A DNA stretch of 64,000 nucleotides from Thermomonospora echinospora (GCF_900108175.1 NZ_FNVO01000005.1:496001-560000), one strand, 5' to 3'. Positions 8,897 to 18,431 are shown, numbered from the stretch's first letter. Notes: generated by a model not told the origin, from the letters alone. Numbers and translations: made by a program.

Positions 8897-9325
8897 GCTG
8901 CGGCCCCTCACAGGGCTGATGAGGACACGGGATGGACATCGAGCACCCGGCCGACTGCCCCACGTTGCGACCCCTCGTAGGGCTGATGAGGACCCCCCGG
9001 GGAGGCGGCGTGATCACCCGCCTGGTGTTGTTGCGACCCCTCCTAGGGCTGATGAGGACGCCTACGCCAGTGCGGACGCGCCTTTCACGGTCATGTTGCG
9101 ACCCCTCGTAGGGCTGATGAGGACATCAGGAAAAGGTCATCGCGTTCGGTGTGGACGACATGTTGCGACCCCTCGTAGGGCTGATGAGGACGGGTTCTCC
9201 ACCGGCCTCGGTCACGTCGTCCTGGCGTCGTTGCGACCCCTCGTAGGGCTGATGAGGACCACCGAGGGCGACACCACGAAGTTCGCCGTCGCCCTGTTGC
9301 GACCCCTCGTAGGGCTGATGAGGAC
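8897..9325 (-). CRISPR. CRISPR array 2, 30-nt repeats
   Basis: Seven repeats lie on the minus strand, at plus-strand starts 8897, 8964, 9030, 9095, 9162, 9230 and 9296, with six spacers of 35-38 nt. Read on the minus strand the repeat begins GTCCTCATCAGCCC and ends GAGGGGTCGCAAC. The repeat at 8897, farthest from the leader, has several changes (GCTGCGGCCCCTCACAG on the plus strand), and the one at 9030 has a single change. The array lies directly downstream of cas2 and points away from it, as in many type I operons. Confidence 0.97.
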
Positions 9326-9445
9326 CCCCCCAGAGTAAAGCGGCAGGTTGAGCGGGGGAAGGGGATGGGGTTGGAGGCCAATTTTGCAGCGGACCTCCGG
9401 TTGTGCATCTGGGCCGGGAGGTTTGCTGAAATCATTGATGGTGAT
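9326..9445 (-). promoter_or_regulatory. Leader of CRISPR array 2
   Basis: Read on the minus strand this region carries the same blocks as the leaders of arrays 1 and 3 (ATTTCAGCAAACC, CACAACCGGAGGT, CTGCAAAA, CTTTACTCTGGGGG). It ends at the first repeat of array 2 and abuts the 3' end of cas2. Confidence 0.75.
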
Positions 9446-9457
9446 CTTGGCTTGGGG

Positions 9458-9721
9458 TTAAAGGATGTCCGTGGGGGAGTCTTGCGGGCGTCCCCAGGAC
9501 TGGCGTTCTGGGGTGGCGCCGGGGGGATAGGTGTAGACGAGGACGCTGTCGTAGCCGGAGTCGATGCAGGACTCGACGGCGGCCTTGAAGCGGCGGAGCT
9601 GGGCGGGGCTCAGGGAGCCCTCGAAGACGCTGCGTTGGACGTGGTGCAGGTACTGGCGGCAGGTACGGAGGATCTTGGGGTTGCGTTCGGCTGCCGTGTC
9701 GTAGACGACGACCACGTACAT
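9458..9721 (-). CDS. cas2: CRISPR adaptation nuclease Cas2
   Basis: An 87-residue Cas2. It starts MYVVVVYDTAAERNPKI, the ferredoxin-like first strand with the conserved Asp at position 8, and contains HHVQRSVFEGSLSPAQL and DSVLVYTYPPG, both typical of the family. Cas2 forms the scaffold of the Cas1-Cas2 integrase that inserts spacers at the leader. It is the last gene of the type I-B operon, 3 nt after cas1, and its end abuts the leader of array 2. Confidence 0.95.
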   Translation of the reverse strand: MYVVVVYDTAAERNPKILRTCRQYLHHVQRSVFEGSLSPAQLRRFKAAVESCIDSGYDSVLVYTYPPGATPERQSWGRPQDSPTDIL

Positions 9722-9724
9722 CGA

Positions 9725-10708
9725 TCACCACCAGATCCGGAACGGCTTGTAGGGGGTGCCTTCCAGGAGGCGGCGGGTGAGGCGGAGGGCCTCGAGGTAG
9801 AGGAGTTCTTCGTAGGCGACCTTGCGGCCCAGGGTTCGGTGGTGGACGGTGACGCCGAGTTCGTCGCGGATGGTTTGGACGACCAGCTTGCGGCCCGCCT
9901 CGCTCAGCATGGCGTGGTTGGTGCCGGTGTCGAAGTGGTGGGGCTTGAGCTGGCCCCGGTTGCTGAGGCGGAGGAGCAGGCGTTCGGCAAACAGGGGCTT
10001 GAAGACCTCGGCCAGGTCCAGCACGAGGGTGTGGCGCTGGCGTTCCATCGTGCTGTGCAGGAAGCCGATGCCGGTGTGGAGCGGCGTCAGGCGCAGCGCG
10101 GTGAGCACGCGGGCGTAGGTGATGCCGTTGGTGTACGAGATGAAGGCGTTGCCGGCATTGGCGGGCGGGCGGCGGCTGCGGCCGTTCAGCTGGAGCCAGG
10201 CGGGGAGCTTGGTGTCCAGGACGTCCCAGGCCGAGCGGCGGTAGATGCCCTCGGCGCCCATCAGTCCGGCTTGGCCGGTGGCTGCGGCGGCGGATTTCTG
10301 CAGGACTTCGTACGGGGTCTTGAGCAAGTCTCGGTCGATGACGCGGCGGATGTTAAACGCCGTGGCCAGCACCAGGTCGCGGGCGATCTGCAGGCCGGCC
10401 TCTTCGTCCATCGCCACGCGGGCTTGGGCCAGGACGGTTTCGCCGGAGGTGCTGGTGTCGGAGGTCAGCAGGGATCCGGCGTAGTCGCCGTAGTGGCCGA
10501 GCAGGTGGATGCTGATGCGGTGACGGTTGAGCAGGGACACGACCGCGGTGTTCACGTCGACGGGTTCGCAGGCCACGATGTCGCGGACGTCGGTGATGGG
10601 GATGTGCACGTTCCCGCCGCTTTCTCGCTCGATGAGCAAGGACTGATCCTTGCGCCGGATCCGGCATGGGGTGGTCAGCCAGTAGGTGCGTCCGGCGGCG
10701 GGCATCAT
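9725..10708 (-). CDS. cas1: CRISPR integrase Cas1 (type I-B)
   Basis: A 327-residue Cas1, the metal-dependent integrase that inserts prespacers. The three metal ligands are visible: Glu153 in LMGAEGIYR, His218 in GIGFLHS and Glu234 in DLAEVFKP. The N-terminal beta domain (residues 10-85) and the helical C-terminal domain are complete, and the length is normal for type I-B Cas1. It overlaps the end of cas4 by four bases (ATGA), so the two are translationally coupled. Confidence 0.95.
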   Translation of the reverse strand: MMPAAGRTYWLTTPCRIRRKDQSLLIERESGGNVHIPITDVRDIVACEPVDVNTAVVSLLNRHRISIHLLGHYGDYAGSLLTSDTSTSGETVLAQARVAMDEEAGLQIARDLVLATAFNIRRVIDRDLLKTPYEVLQKSAAAATGQAGLMGAEGIYRRSAWDVLDTKLPAWLQLNGRSRRPPANAGNAFISYTNGITYARVLTALRLTPLHTGIGFLHSTMERQRHTLVLDLAEVFKPLFAERLLLRLSNRGQLKPHHFDTGTNHAMLSEAGRKLVVQTIRDELGVTVHHRTLGRKVAYEELLYLEALRLTRRLLEGTPYKPFRIWW

Positions 10709-11199
10709 TCGCTCCAGCAGTAGTCGGTGTAGCTGCAGCCTCGGCAGGCGGTTCGTGACAGGCGAGGCGGTGACTCCGGTGCCCCGGCGACGGCGAGGAC
10801 CTGGGCGATGTCGGCCTCGGCCTGGGCCGCTCGTTCCTCGGTGTACTCCAGGCGCGTGGTCCGCCGGGTCTTGGGGTAGTGCAGGATGCCGCCGGCGGCC
10901 GGGACGCCCACCTCGTGCAGCCGGTAGCAGTAGTGGATCACCTGCGCCGTGTCCGCCGAGGTGGGGCGGTTGGACGACTTGACCTCGTGGACCCAGTGCC
11001 GGCCGTCGAGGTGGTCGAGGCGGGCTGCGCCGAGGTCGACGGGGGTGCTGCGGGTGTAGGAGGTCTCGTGGACGGCCTCCCCGAGCTGGACGGTGGCGCT
11101 GAGGTGTTCGGGACGGATGCCGCGTGCGTACAGCCAGAGCTGGCGATGGCAGTGGTGCAGGTACTTGATGTGGACTCCGCCCACGTTGGCGGGCTGCAT
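10705..11199 (-). CDS. cas4: CRISPR adaptation exonuclease Cas4
   Basis: A 164-residue Cas4 with the iron-sulfur cluster cysteines Cys17 (HHCHRQLW) and Cys152, Cys155 and Cys161 (ACRGCSYTDYC). The RecB-type nuclease motif HEVKSS is at 71-76 and QVIHYCYRL follows. Cas4 trims prespacers and selects them by PAM, working with Cas1-Cas2. The start ATG at 11199 overlaps the stop of cas3 by one base (TGATG). The much longer open frame upstream in this frame is only the shadow of cas3. Confidence 0.93.
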   Translation of the reverse strand: MQPANVGGVHIKYLHHCHRQLWLYARGIRPEHLSATVQLGEAVHETSYTRSTPVDLGAARLDHLDGRHWVHEVKSSNRPTSADTAQVIHYCYRLHEVGVPAAGGILHYPKTRRTTRLEYTEERAAQAEADIAQVLAVAGAPESPPRLSRTACRGCSYTDYCWSE

Positions 11200-13562
11200 C
11201 AGATCAGTTCTCCCAGCTGGTAGGACGCCTGGACCGGGCCGTGCACGGTCAGCAGCCCGCGGTCTTCGTCGTAGTCGCCGTCCACGATCCGGATGCCGAG
11301 TTCGCGTTCCCAGCTGGCGAGGGGCGCGGCCCAGTGCGGCATGGGGATCAGGTAGTCCTCCGCGAGGAGCCGTCCGGCCGCACCGTCGGCGGTGCTCAGG
11401 GCCTCGCGGTAGGCGTCCAGGTCGGACTGAAGGATCGCTTCGGTGCCGTCGAAGAGTTCGTCGAACGCCTCGGCCAGGTCGCTGCGGTCGTGGAACGGGT
11501 GGCCGAACGTCAGGAACGTGTCCTGGAACGCCTTTCGGCACTCCCTGACCTCGGTCGACCACGTGCCGCCCCACGGGGTGGCGTACACGTCGTTCAGCCA
11601 GGTCGTTGCCTGGGCCTCGTCCACCACCGCGCCCTGGTGGCGGAGCAGGATGTCGAAGCCGACCTCGACCGGCTCGCGCGGGTAGACGCCGTCGGCGTAG
11701 TCCTCCTGCCCCTTCCTGCGCGGCGCGTAGGTGGGAGTGTGGACGATGACGTCCGCCGGGGGCAGCAGGCCGACCCGGTTGACCCGGCCGAACCTCTGGA
11801 GCAGTGCCTCCAGCGGCGCGGCCGAGGTGAACAGCATGTCGAAGTCCACGTCGAGAGAGACCTCGACGACCTGGGTGGCCACCACGAGACCGGGTCGGCG
11901 GTCGCCGCCCGTGCCGTATCGGGTCCGGAGCCGTTCCTCGATGTTCAGGCGGTCCTTCCGGCGGAAGCGGGAGTGCAGGAGTACCGCGGCATCGGAGTCG
12001 TCCCCGGCGACAGGCGCGAGTTCGTCGAACAAGTGCTGGGCGTCCTTGATGTTGTTGGCGACGACCAGGACGGAACGGCCTCCGCGGATCCGTTCGCCGA
12101 TCTCTGCGATCGCCGCGGGGTCGGTCAGGTGGTGGGAGCGGATCCGCAGCCGGTGGCGTTGCGGGAGCCCGAGGTCGGGAGTGCTGATCTCGGGGACGTC
12201 CTCCCCCAGCGTTTCCCGGAGCAGCTCGGCCAGAGCCTGCGGGAGCGTGGCCGACAGCACCGCGACGCTGCCGCCGAGGCGGTCCCAAAAGGAGGCCGTG
12301 GCCAGCAGGTAGCCGAGCCGTTTGGGGTCGTAGGCGTGCAGCTCGTCCAGGACGAACACCGAGTTGGCCGCATCGACGAGAACGCTCGAATGGGACGGGC
12401 CGGCGAGCGCCCCGCGCATGAGCTGGTATGGGGTGCCGACTCTGACGGTCTCCCGGAACAGCCGGGTGGCCTTGGCCCGGGACACCGCCTTGTGGGCGGC
12501 GTCCGCGCGGTCGGGCTCGTCGTCCTCGGGGGTGATCGCGGTGGTCAGGTGGTACGACGCGGCTCGTGAGTGCGCCACTCCGATCAGTTCGTTGTCGCCC
12601 AGCAGCTTCCCGAGGCGGCGGGCCATCGAGTTGATCGAGGCCAGGTACGGCAGGGTGTAGAAGACCCGCGGCACTCCCCTGCCCGCGCTCATGAGCCGGG
12701 CGACCTGCGTACTGGACCACAGCAGTCCCGCTTCGGTCTTGCCGCTTCCGGTGGGAGCCCGCAGGAGCAGGTGGCCGTTCACCTCTGCGGCGCGCTTTTG
12801 GTGCTCACGTAGTTCACGGCCTTGCCGGATGAAGTGCCGTTCCAGTAGAGCGGGGAAGCCGGGGCCGAGCGGCTGAACGGAGTGCAGAGAGCCGTGGGCC
12901 GACGACAGATGGTCGGCGAGGGTGACGGCTCCCTGGAGCAGAACAGCGCCGATGCCCTCGGAGTCTTCGTATACAGGCGGCCACCAGGTTTCCAAGACTT
13001 CGTTCAGCTGGTGATGTGCCTCTGCGACGACATCCATGGGCAGCGTGGATGCAACAGGGAGGCCGGCGCCTTGGGCTGTCGTGGCGAGCCAGGCCGCCAG
13101 CGCTTGCGCGTCCGCCGGTGGGAGCGGCTCCACGAGGGTCCGGAACTCCTCTAGCGCCACGTCACCGTAGAGAGCGGTCAGCGACCGTCCTCGTTCGTCA
13201 CTCAATGGCCGATGGTGGGTGGCGACGGCCACCGCGACCCACCGCCGCAGGTCGGGATCAGGGATCAGCGCGGGCAGCCACCCCAGGGAGACGACCTCGT
13301 GGCGCTGCCCCCAGCTCTTCGAACGCCCCCAGACGACGTCCTGGAAACACTCGCAGGCCTTTCCGCAGTCGTGGCAGAGGATGCCCAGCAGCACGGCCGT
13401 CCAGAAGTCCTCCCCGAAGACAGGGGTGAGTGCCTCGATCCGGCCGACCCGTTCACGCAATGCTTGGGCGGCCGCCAGCCCAGCCTGCAGGTGGTCGGTG
13501 AGTTCCTCGGCGGATCGGCCACCTTGTGCGCTCTTGGCCCGCAAGTGCGGCAACGGCCCCAT
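11199..13562 (-). CDS. cas3: CRISPR helicase-nuclease Cas3
   Basis: A 787-residue Cas3 with fused HD nuclease and superfamily 2 helicase. The HD dyad is His64-Asp65 (LCHDCGKA), with a further His in THHRPL near 115. Walker A is APTGSGKT at 269-276 and the DEAD-type box is DELH at 406-409. The conserved SATLP and QVVEVSLDVDFD motifs follow. Cas3 is recruited by the DNA-bound Cascade and degrades the non-target strand. The gene starts immediately after the cas5 stop (TAG-ATG), inside the same operon. Confidence 0.95.
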   Translation of the reverse strand: MGPLPHLRAKSAQGGRSAEELTDHLQAGLAAAQALRERVGRIEALTPVFGEDFWTAVLLGILCHDCGKACECFQDVVWGRSKSWGQRHEVVSLGWLPALIPDPDLRRWVAVAVATHHRPLSDERGRSLTALYGDVALEEFRTLVEPLPPADAQALAAWLATTAQGAGLPVASTLPMDVVAEAHHQLNEVLETWWPPVYEDSEGIGAVLLQGAVTLADHLSSAHGSLHSVQPLGPGFPALLERHFIRQGRELREHQKRAAEVNGHLLLRAPTGSGKTEAGLLWSSTQVARLMSAGRGVPRVFYTLPYLASINSMARRLGKLLGDNELIGVAHSRAASYHLTTAITPEDDEPDRADAAHKAVSRAKATRLFRETVRVGTPYQLMRGALAGPSHSSVLVDAANSVFVLDELHAYDPKRLGYLLATASFWDRLGGSVAVLSATLPQALAELLRETLGEDVPEISTPDLGLPQRHRLRIRSHHLTDPAAIAEIGERIRGGRSVLVVANNIKDAQHLFDELAPVAGDDSDAAVLLHSRFRRKDRLNIEERLRTRYGTGGDRRPGLVVATQVVEVSLDVDFDMLFTSAAPLEALLQRFGRVNRVGLLPPADVIVHTPTYAPRRKGQEDYADGVYPREPVEVGFDILLRHQGAVVDEAQATTWLNDVYATPWGGTWSTEVRECRKAFQDTFLTFGHPFHDRSDLAEAFDELFDGTEAILQSDLDAYREALSTADGAAGRLLAEDYLIPMPHWAAPLASWERELGIRIVDGDYDEDRGLLTVHGPVQASYQLGELI

Positions 13563-14219
13563 CTACTCGCCGCTCCTCGCCTCGGCGTGTGCGGGATGGG
13601 CCGGCGGCAGCAGCACGACCGCCCGGCCTTCGGAGTCCGCCTGGCCGAGCGGCAGGTCGGCCTTCCCCGAGGTGTCGTAGCGGTAGCCGTCCCAGCGGGT
13701 GTGGCCGCGGTCGAGTGACACTGCGGTGGGCAGCCGCAGCAGCCGCCCCTGCACGCTGAGATCGGCCGGGACCACAGCCTGCCCTTGCCGGCCCGGGGCG
13801 TCATCCAGCTCCACGCACCGGGTCCGGACCGCGACGAGGTCCTGGCTGCGGCCCAGTCGCAGGGGCCAGCGGGGGCGCCGGAGCCGGCGTTCCCACAGCG
13901 GGATGTCGTCCACCAGCCAGACGGTCAGCGTGACGTCGGCGAGGAAGGCGCGTTCCCGGGGCGTGGGGTCGGCCTTCTTCCCGGTGGCCTCCAGCGGGTG
14001 GTACGTCTCCAGGTCCACGCCCTCGCCACGGCACCGGAACGCCATCGCGAAGCGGGTCTGCGGATCCATCTCCGACCAGCCCCCGGCAGCCGCCGCAAGC
14101 ATCCCGCCGACCGTCGCCGGAGGAGGGCACGGCAACGACACCTGCACCCCCGCGTACAGGGGATTGCGGAACGAGGCGACCGGAGCGGTGACCGTCACCT
14201 CCAGCGCTTGCGAGCTCAC
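13563..14219 (-). CDS. cas5: Cascade subunit Cas5 (type I-B)
   Basis: A 218-residue Cas5, the subunit that binds the 5' handle of the crRNA. The start is a GTG (VSSQALEVTV) overlapping the cas7 stop (GTGA). N-terminal features fit the family: TAPVASFRNPLYAGVQVSLP followed by PPATVGGMLAAAAGGW, which corresponds to the glycine-containing first-strand and helix region. The mid part ADVTLTVWLVDD and LRLGRSQDLVAV is typical of Cas5t/Cas5b. It belongs to the Cst/Tneap-like I-B set with the neighbouring cas7 and cas8. Confidence 0.88.
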   Translation of the reverse strand: MSSQALEVTVTAPVASFRNPLYAGVQVSLPCPPPATVGGMLAAAAGGWSEMDPQTRFAMAFRCRGEGVDLETYHPLEATGKKADPTPRERAFLADVTLTVWLVDDIPLWERRLRRPRWPLRLGRSQDLVAVRTRCVELDDAPGRQGQAVVPADLSVQGRLLRLPTAVSLDRGHTRWDGYRYDTSGKADLPLGQADSEGRAVVLLPPAHPAHAEARSGE

Positions 14220-15244
14220 GCCTTGGGGTCCTCGAACCAGCCGTCCCGTCGACCGGCCTGGATGTCGACGGCAAGCTCGTTCAGCACCTTGCGGGGATGG
14301 CCGAGCACCAGCCGTTCGTCGGTGATCAGGTCGGTGAGCTCGGTTTCGGCCCGGGCGCGCTGCCTGCCGAGGAACCCCGGCGCCCAGCCGAGCAGCACCG
14401 GGCCGTCCAGCTCGTCGGCCCAGGCGTCCAGTTCCTCGCGCAGCACGTCGGTGGAGAACACGACCTTGTCGTTCTCGACGCCGAGCACCCGGGTGAACGG
14501 GTTGACGCCGCCCTTCATTGGAGCCAGCAGTACCAGCGCGGGAGTCCGGTCGCCGTAGTGCAGCGACTGCTTGGCCCCGCCCCGCAGCCCCGCCAGGGTC
14601 CGCAGGAGCACTGCGACGCGGCGGCGGCGTTCGTCGATCGGCAGCCGCAGCGCCCGTGTCCCGCACAGCTCCACCGGCTCGGCGCCGCCCTGCTCGGCCT
14701 CGGTGGCGGCCGTGGCGGTCAGCGCGACCTTCAGCCCGGTGCCGTCCGTCTCGAAGACGCCGACCCTGGGCAGGTCCACCAGCAGGTCGCCGGCCAGCTC
14801 TGCGGTGTAGAACTCGTGCTCGTGGATGACCGGGTTCTCGCCCGCCGCGAAGTCCCGGCTCATGGTGCCCCAGTCCTTCTCGGGCCTGCGCGGCGCCACC
14901 GCCACCAGCGTGCCGTTGGCCACGACGGTGTCGCGCTGGCAGGTGTCGGCCCCCTTGACCGCGACCATGTAGCCGAACAGGTCGTCGTCCAGGTAGCGGT
15001 CGGGGCGGCCGGCCGTGTACGCCTGCTGCTTCTTGCCGCTCCCCGAACGGACCACCGTGGACCGCGGCTCGTCCGCCGGCAGCGAGTCGCGCAGCCACCG
15101 CCGGAACGCCTGCGCCGAGACGTACGGGTGAACGTCACGGCCGACCCGCATCTGCTTGACCTTGGCCACGTTGTCCTGGCCGAGGCCGTTGTTGGGCGCC
15201 CCCGCGACCACGTCGAGCGCGATCTTCCCCACCAGAAACGTCAT
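14216..15244 (-). CDS. cas7: Cascade backbone Cas7 (Cst2/DevR family)
   Basis: A 342-residue Cas7 of the Cst2/DevR family that polymerises along the crRNA spacer. It begins with VGKIALDVVAGAPNNGLGQDN, the characteristic N-terminal strand with a glycine/asparagine loop, and continues with QMRVGRDVHPYVSAQAFRRWLR, a typical DevR segment. Later segments such as RVGVFETDGTGLKVALT and LHYGDRTPALVLL also fit. It overlaps the cas8 stop (ATGA), showing tight operon structure. Confidence 0.9.
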   Translation of the reverse strand: MTFLVGKIALDVVAGAPNNGLGQDNVAKVKQMRVGRDVHPYVSAQAFRRWLRDSLPADEPRSTVVRSGSGKKQQAYTAGRPDRYLDDDLFGYMVAVKGADTCQRDTVVANGTLVAVAPRRPEKDWGTMSRDFAAGENPVIHEHEFYTAELAGDLLVDLPRVGVFETDGTGLKVALTATAATEAEQGGAEPVELCGTRALRLPIDERRRRVAVLLRTLAGLRGGAKQSLHYGDRTPALVLLAPMKGGVNPFTRVLGVENDKVVFSTDVLREELDAWADELDGPVLLGWAPGFLGRQRARAETELTDLITDERLVLGHPRKVLNELAVDIQAGRRDGWFEDPKA

Positions 15245-16653
15245 CGTGCCTCCACTTCCTCCTCCAGGGCCTGCAGGCCCTCGGCACCGTGTTCTTCGGC
15301 CAGCTCCTCGGCCACCTGCGCTCCGTCCTTGGGCCGCCAGCCCCGGGTGTGCAGCTCCTCCAGCACGGCGACCAGCAGCATCTGCCGGTTGAGCCACGCC
15401 TGGATGTCGGGGTCGGGGTCGAACAGCAGCTCCATGGCACGGCTGGTCATCAGTGGGCCGTCGGCGTCCTTCGGCCCGACCAGCGCCCAGTCGACGCCCC
15501 GTCTCATCAGCCAGTGCCGCATCCGGGCGGGCTCCTTGAGCGTGGCGTAGAACTCCTTGAGCCTCCCGCCGCTCTCCTGGGTGCCCAGCACGGTGGCGAC
15601 CCTGGCCGCGGTCGCCTGGATCTCGGTCATGTCCTTGGGGTTCATGCTCATCACCTCGATGGCGAAGGAACGGCACAGCTCGGCGAGGTCGGCCGTGTAG
15701 TCGGGAATGACGCCGCGTTCACCACGTTCGGCCAGCAGCCGGGCCGCCGCGCCGAGGATCCTGGCCGGTTCACGGAACGCGTTGCGGGCCAGCCCGACAG
15801 CCGCGGTTTGTCTGGGCGTCCAGTGGGCCCCGAGCAGGGCTTTGAAGCCTCGCTTGAGCTGGGGAGACCGCATGGTGCGGCGCAGCCATTCGGCCAGCGG
15901 CTGCTCCATGGACTCGATGGTCAGCGCCTGCCCGCGGTTGTTGTTGGTGAAGACCAGCAGCTCCACGCCCGACCTGATCGGCTCCCCGTAGCGGCGCAGC
16001 TCCCAGAGCGCGACCACCTCGCTGTCGACCGTCTTGTCCCGCGGGGAGCCGCCCAGCGTGAACGACTGCCGGTTGTGCCCGACCCGGCGGGCCGTCGTTC
16101 CGCCGAGGAACGCGTCATGCCAGCTGTGCAGGGCGGTCAGCGGCCCACCGGTCAGCCGGCAGCCGTACGGGAGGGCGTAGAAGCAGACCACGCACGGCCA
16201 GCACAACGCCATCCCGTCATGACCACGCGGAGTGGTGTTGCGATAGATGTCGCTCTCCGCCAGCGGAACGTCCACCTTGCCGAAGAACTCCACCGCCTGC
16301 CGACCGCACAGCACACAGTCGGCGTCCGGCCAGCCCGTAGGGTCCGGCATCGTCCGCCACCGCCGAACGGCGGACCTGATCGTCTCGTCGTCCTTCTTCC
16401 CGTTGCTGGGATGCGCCATCGGCGAGTTCGGGAAGACCGAGAAACTGCACTTGAGCCAGAAGTCCCGCTTGGTGTCCCGCACCAGCGCCGACCGGACCGC
16501 ATCCTCCCGCAGGACCCCTTCAACCTCGGCGAACGCCCCGGCATCCACATCCTCGGGACGGCGCCGCCTGGCCAGCGCCGCCACCGCATAGGTCCCGACG
16601 CGCTGCAGCGGATGCGCGGTTAACACCAGCCGCGCCTGCTCGTCCCGGCTCAC
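15241..16653 (-). CDS. cas8: Cascade large subunit Cas8 (Cst1-like)
   Basis: A 470-residue protein in the Cas8b position, starting with GTG (VSRDEQARLVLT) that overlaps the cas6 stop. It carries a probable zinc finger, Cys113-x2-Cys116 (DCVLCG) with Cys151-x2-Cys154 (LCWPCVVC), as in Cst1-type proteins. The remainder is helical (residues 250-470). Cas8 recognises the PAM and recruits Cas3. Assignment rests on operon position, the zinc finger and size; Cas8 sequences diverge strongly, so the exact subfamily is less sure. Confidence 0.82.
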   Translation of the reverse strand: MSRDEQARLVLTAHPLQRVGTYAVAALARRRRPEDVDAGAFAEVEGVLREDAVRSALVRDTKRDFWLKCSFSVFPNSPMAHPSNGKKDDETIRSAVRRWRTMPDPTGWPDADCVLCGRQAVEFFGKVDVPLAESDIYRNTTPRGHDGMALCWPCVVCFYALPYGCRLTGGPLTALHSWHDAFLGGTTARRVGHNRQSFTLGGSPRDKTVDSEVVALWELRRYGEPIRSGVELLVFTNNNRGQALTIESMEQPLAEWLRRTMRSPQLKRGFKALLGAHWTPRQTAAVGLARNAFREPARILGAAARLLAERGERGVIPDYTADLAELCRSFAIEVMSMNPKDMTEIQATAARVATVLGTQESGGRLKEFYATLKEPARMRHWLMRRGVDWALVGPKDADGPLMTSRAMELLFDPDPDIQAWLNRQMLLVAVLEELHTRGWRPKDGAQVAEELAEEHGAEGLQALEEEVEAR

Positions 16654-17378
16654 GCCGACACCCAGCCGAAGCCGGCGGAGTTGTCTTGCCCCAACCCCCA
16701 GCTCCACAGCGCCTGCAGAGTCTCGGGAGCCCCCCGCAACTCCACCTCGATCGGCGCTCCCGGTTTCCTCCCCCTGCCTACGTTGAACGTGCGCCGGGCT
16801 CCCATCCAGGTGATCCGTTCCAGGCTGACGTCCGGGTCCAGCCCCAGCGTCTCGGCCTTGCGACGCAGATTCCCCTCGAAGTACGCCGGGAACTCCGAGT
16901 CGGTGGGCATCAGCCACGCCTGCCGGGACCGCCGCACCCCCTGCTCGTCCCGCCCGGACCCCTTCATGACGACCGGCGTGGCCGTCCTCAACCGCGCCCG
17001 TCCCGCGGCGAACGCCGGCGCGTCCACGATCGTGACCCCCAGCAGCCGGAACGCCACCCCGCCCCAGTCGATCAGCTCCCGCTGCCGCAACCCCGTCGCC
17101 CAGGCCTCCACCACCGCCAGCAGCGGACTCCCCAGCTCCAGGAAGCCCTTGCCCCCGGCCGCGTACACCCCCCGCTGCCGTCTCGCCTCCGGGAACATCG
17201 GCGCCCCGTACCCGAACGGCGTCATCCCGTGCGGCCCCCACCCGGACTCGTGCAGCTTCCGCCCCAACTCCGGCGCCGTACGAGCCAGCAGGTCATAGAC
17301 CAGCGACCGCCCAGGCGACAACACCGCCGACCACGGAATGGCCTCCGCAGACGTCACGAACTCCACCTGCAACCGCAC
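16650..17378 (-). CDS. cas6: crRNA-processing endoribonuclease Cas6
   Basis: A Cas6 of 242 residues that cleaves the repeat RNA to make crRNAs. The C-terminal glycine-rich loop GLGQDNSAGFGWV marks the RAMP family. The inner motif ARRTFNVGRGRKPG and the N-terminal SAVLSPGRSLVYDLL fit the family. I choose GTG at 17378 (VRLQVEF) because AAGGAG lies about 5 nt before it; an in-frame ATG at 17405 is possible. It is the first gene of the type I-B operon and is probably the only processing enzyme for arrays 1-4, including for the type III-D module. Confidence 0.88.
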   Translation of the reverse strand: MRLQVEFVTSAEAIPWSAVLSPGRSLVYDLLARTAPELGRKLHESGWGPHGMTPFGYGAPMFPEARRQRGVYAAGGKGFLELGSPLLAVVEAWATGLRQRELIDWGGVAFRLLGVTIVDAPAFAAGRARLRTATPVVMKGSGRDEQGVRRSRQAWLMPTDSEFPAYFEGNLRRKAETLGLDPDVSLERITWMGARRTFNVGRGRKPGAPIEVELRGAPETLQALWSWGLGQDNSAGFGWVSA

Positions 17379-17863
17379 AGCCACTCCTTCCTCAGATTTC
17401 CACAAACGGTACGACCCACCACCGACAAATTCGCCACCCCCAATCCAACGACCCCAAGATCAACAATTCCAAGAATCCCAAACAAGATCCAAAAACCGAA
17501 AATCACCCAAATACACCATTCGGGTCCTGTTCGGCGGCAAGCACGCCACCCAGGACACCCCGCCCGTGCCCATCCGGCCCCCCTCGGTCCTCCGTGAGCG
17601 CCTTCCACCACGTACTGATGGACGAAGGACGACCCGGGCGCGACGTGCTTCGACAGCTCACCGCCCTCCAGGAGGCCGGAGAGCACAGTCTTCGCCGGAG
17701 CGATGCAAGCGGATGAGACCCCGCCCACTCTCGTGCAGCGTCCAAAGCCGCAGCCCACCAGGCGCGTCGATGACTATGAACTGAGCCTCGCCAGCACTGG
17801 GGACTGCGGCCTCTCATAGAGCCAACAAGAATGCCGGGTGAGCGAGGTGCGTCAGGGGTGCAA
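17379..17863 (-). promoter_or_regulatory. Upstream region of the type I-B operon
   Basis: The 17400-17525 stretch is unusually rich in A and C for this genome and lies directly upstream of cas6, so it probably contains the operon promoter. No confident -10/-35 pair can be named. A possible 38-codon plus-strand frame (GTG at about 17594, ending about 17716) has good codon bias but no family signature. Confidence 0.4.
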
Positions 17864-18431
17864 GTTACGACCCCTCGTAGGGCTGATGAGGACCTGTCGC
17901 AGGCCGACGACGCCTGGTACGCCCAGTGGTTGTTGCGACCCCTCGTAGGGCTGATGAGGACCCTCAGGAGCAACAGCAATGAGTCTGTGTCAGTTCTCGG
18001 TTGCGACTCCTCGTAGGGCTGATGAGGACGCCTGGCGGCCCGACGAGATCGTCGTGGTGATCGTCACGTTGCGACCCCTCGTAGGGCTGATGAGGACCAT
18101 CGGCGTCACCCGCCGCACCGGCGACCGCTACGCCGCGTTGCGACCCCTCGTAGGGCTGATGAGGACCGCGATCACCAGCTACCGGCTGTTGGAGTACGTC
18201 CTGTTGCGACCCCTCGTAGGGCTGATGAGGACCCCGCGCGGCTCGACGTGCGGGCCGGGCAAGCCGCTGTTGCGACCCCTCGTAGGGCTGATGAGGACCA
18301 TGTGCTGGTGTTCCTCGACCGGCGGCTCTCGGCGTTGCGACCCCTCGTAGGGCTGATGAGGACCCGGAGGGTCGGTGGGAGTTCTCCGAGACGCTCACGG
18401 TGTTGCGACCCCTCGTAGGGCTGATGAGGAC
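17864..18431 (-). CRISPR. CRISPR array 3, 30-nt repeats
   Basis: Nine repeats have plus-strand starts 17864, 17932, 18000, 18068, 18137, 18203, 18269, 18334 and 18402, with eight spacers of 35-39 nt. The repeat is the same as in array 2. The copy at 17864 (farthest from the leader) and the one at 18000 each carry single changes. The array lies between the type I-B operon and the SAVED gene and is transcribed on the minus strand, as they are. Confidence 0.97.

Noticed and set aside
9365-10723. Long plus-strand frame of 452 codons opposite cas1/cas2
   Set aside because: It is antisense to well supported cas genes, is rich in Gly/Val/Ala and has no family signature; a GC-rich shadow frame.
10705-12720. 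671-codon minus-strand frame containing cas4 at its end
   Set aside because: Only the last 164 codons are real (cas4). The rest is the shadow of cas3 in another frame.
15241-17241. 666-codon minus-strand frame starting far before cas8
   Set aside because: The upstream third overlaps cas6 in another frame and has unnatural composition; the GTG at 16653 fits the overlap pattern of the operon.
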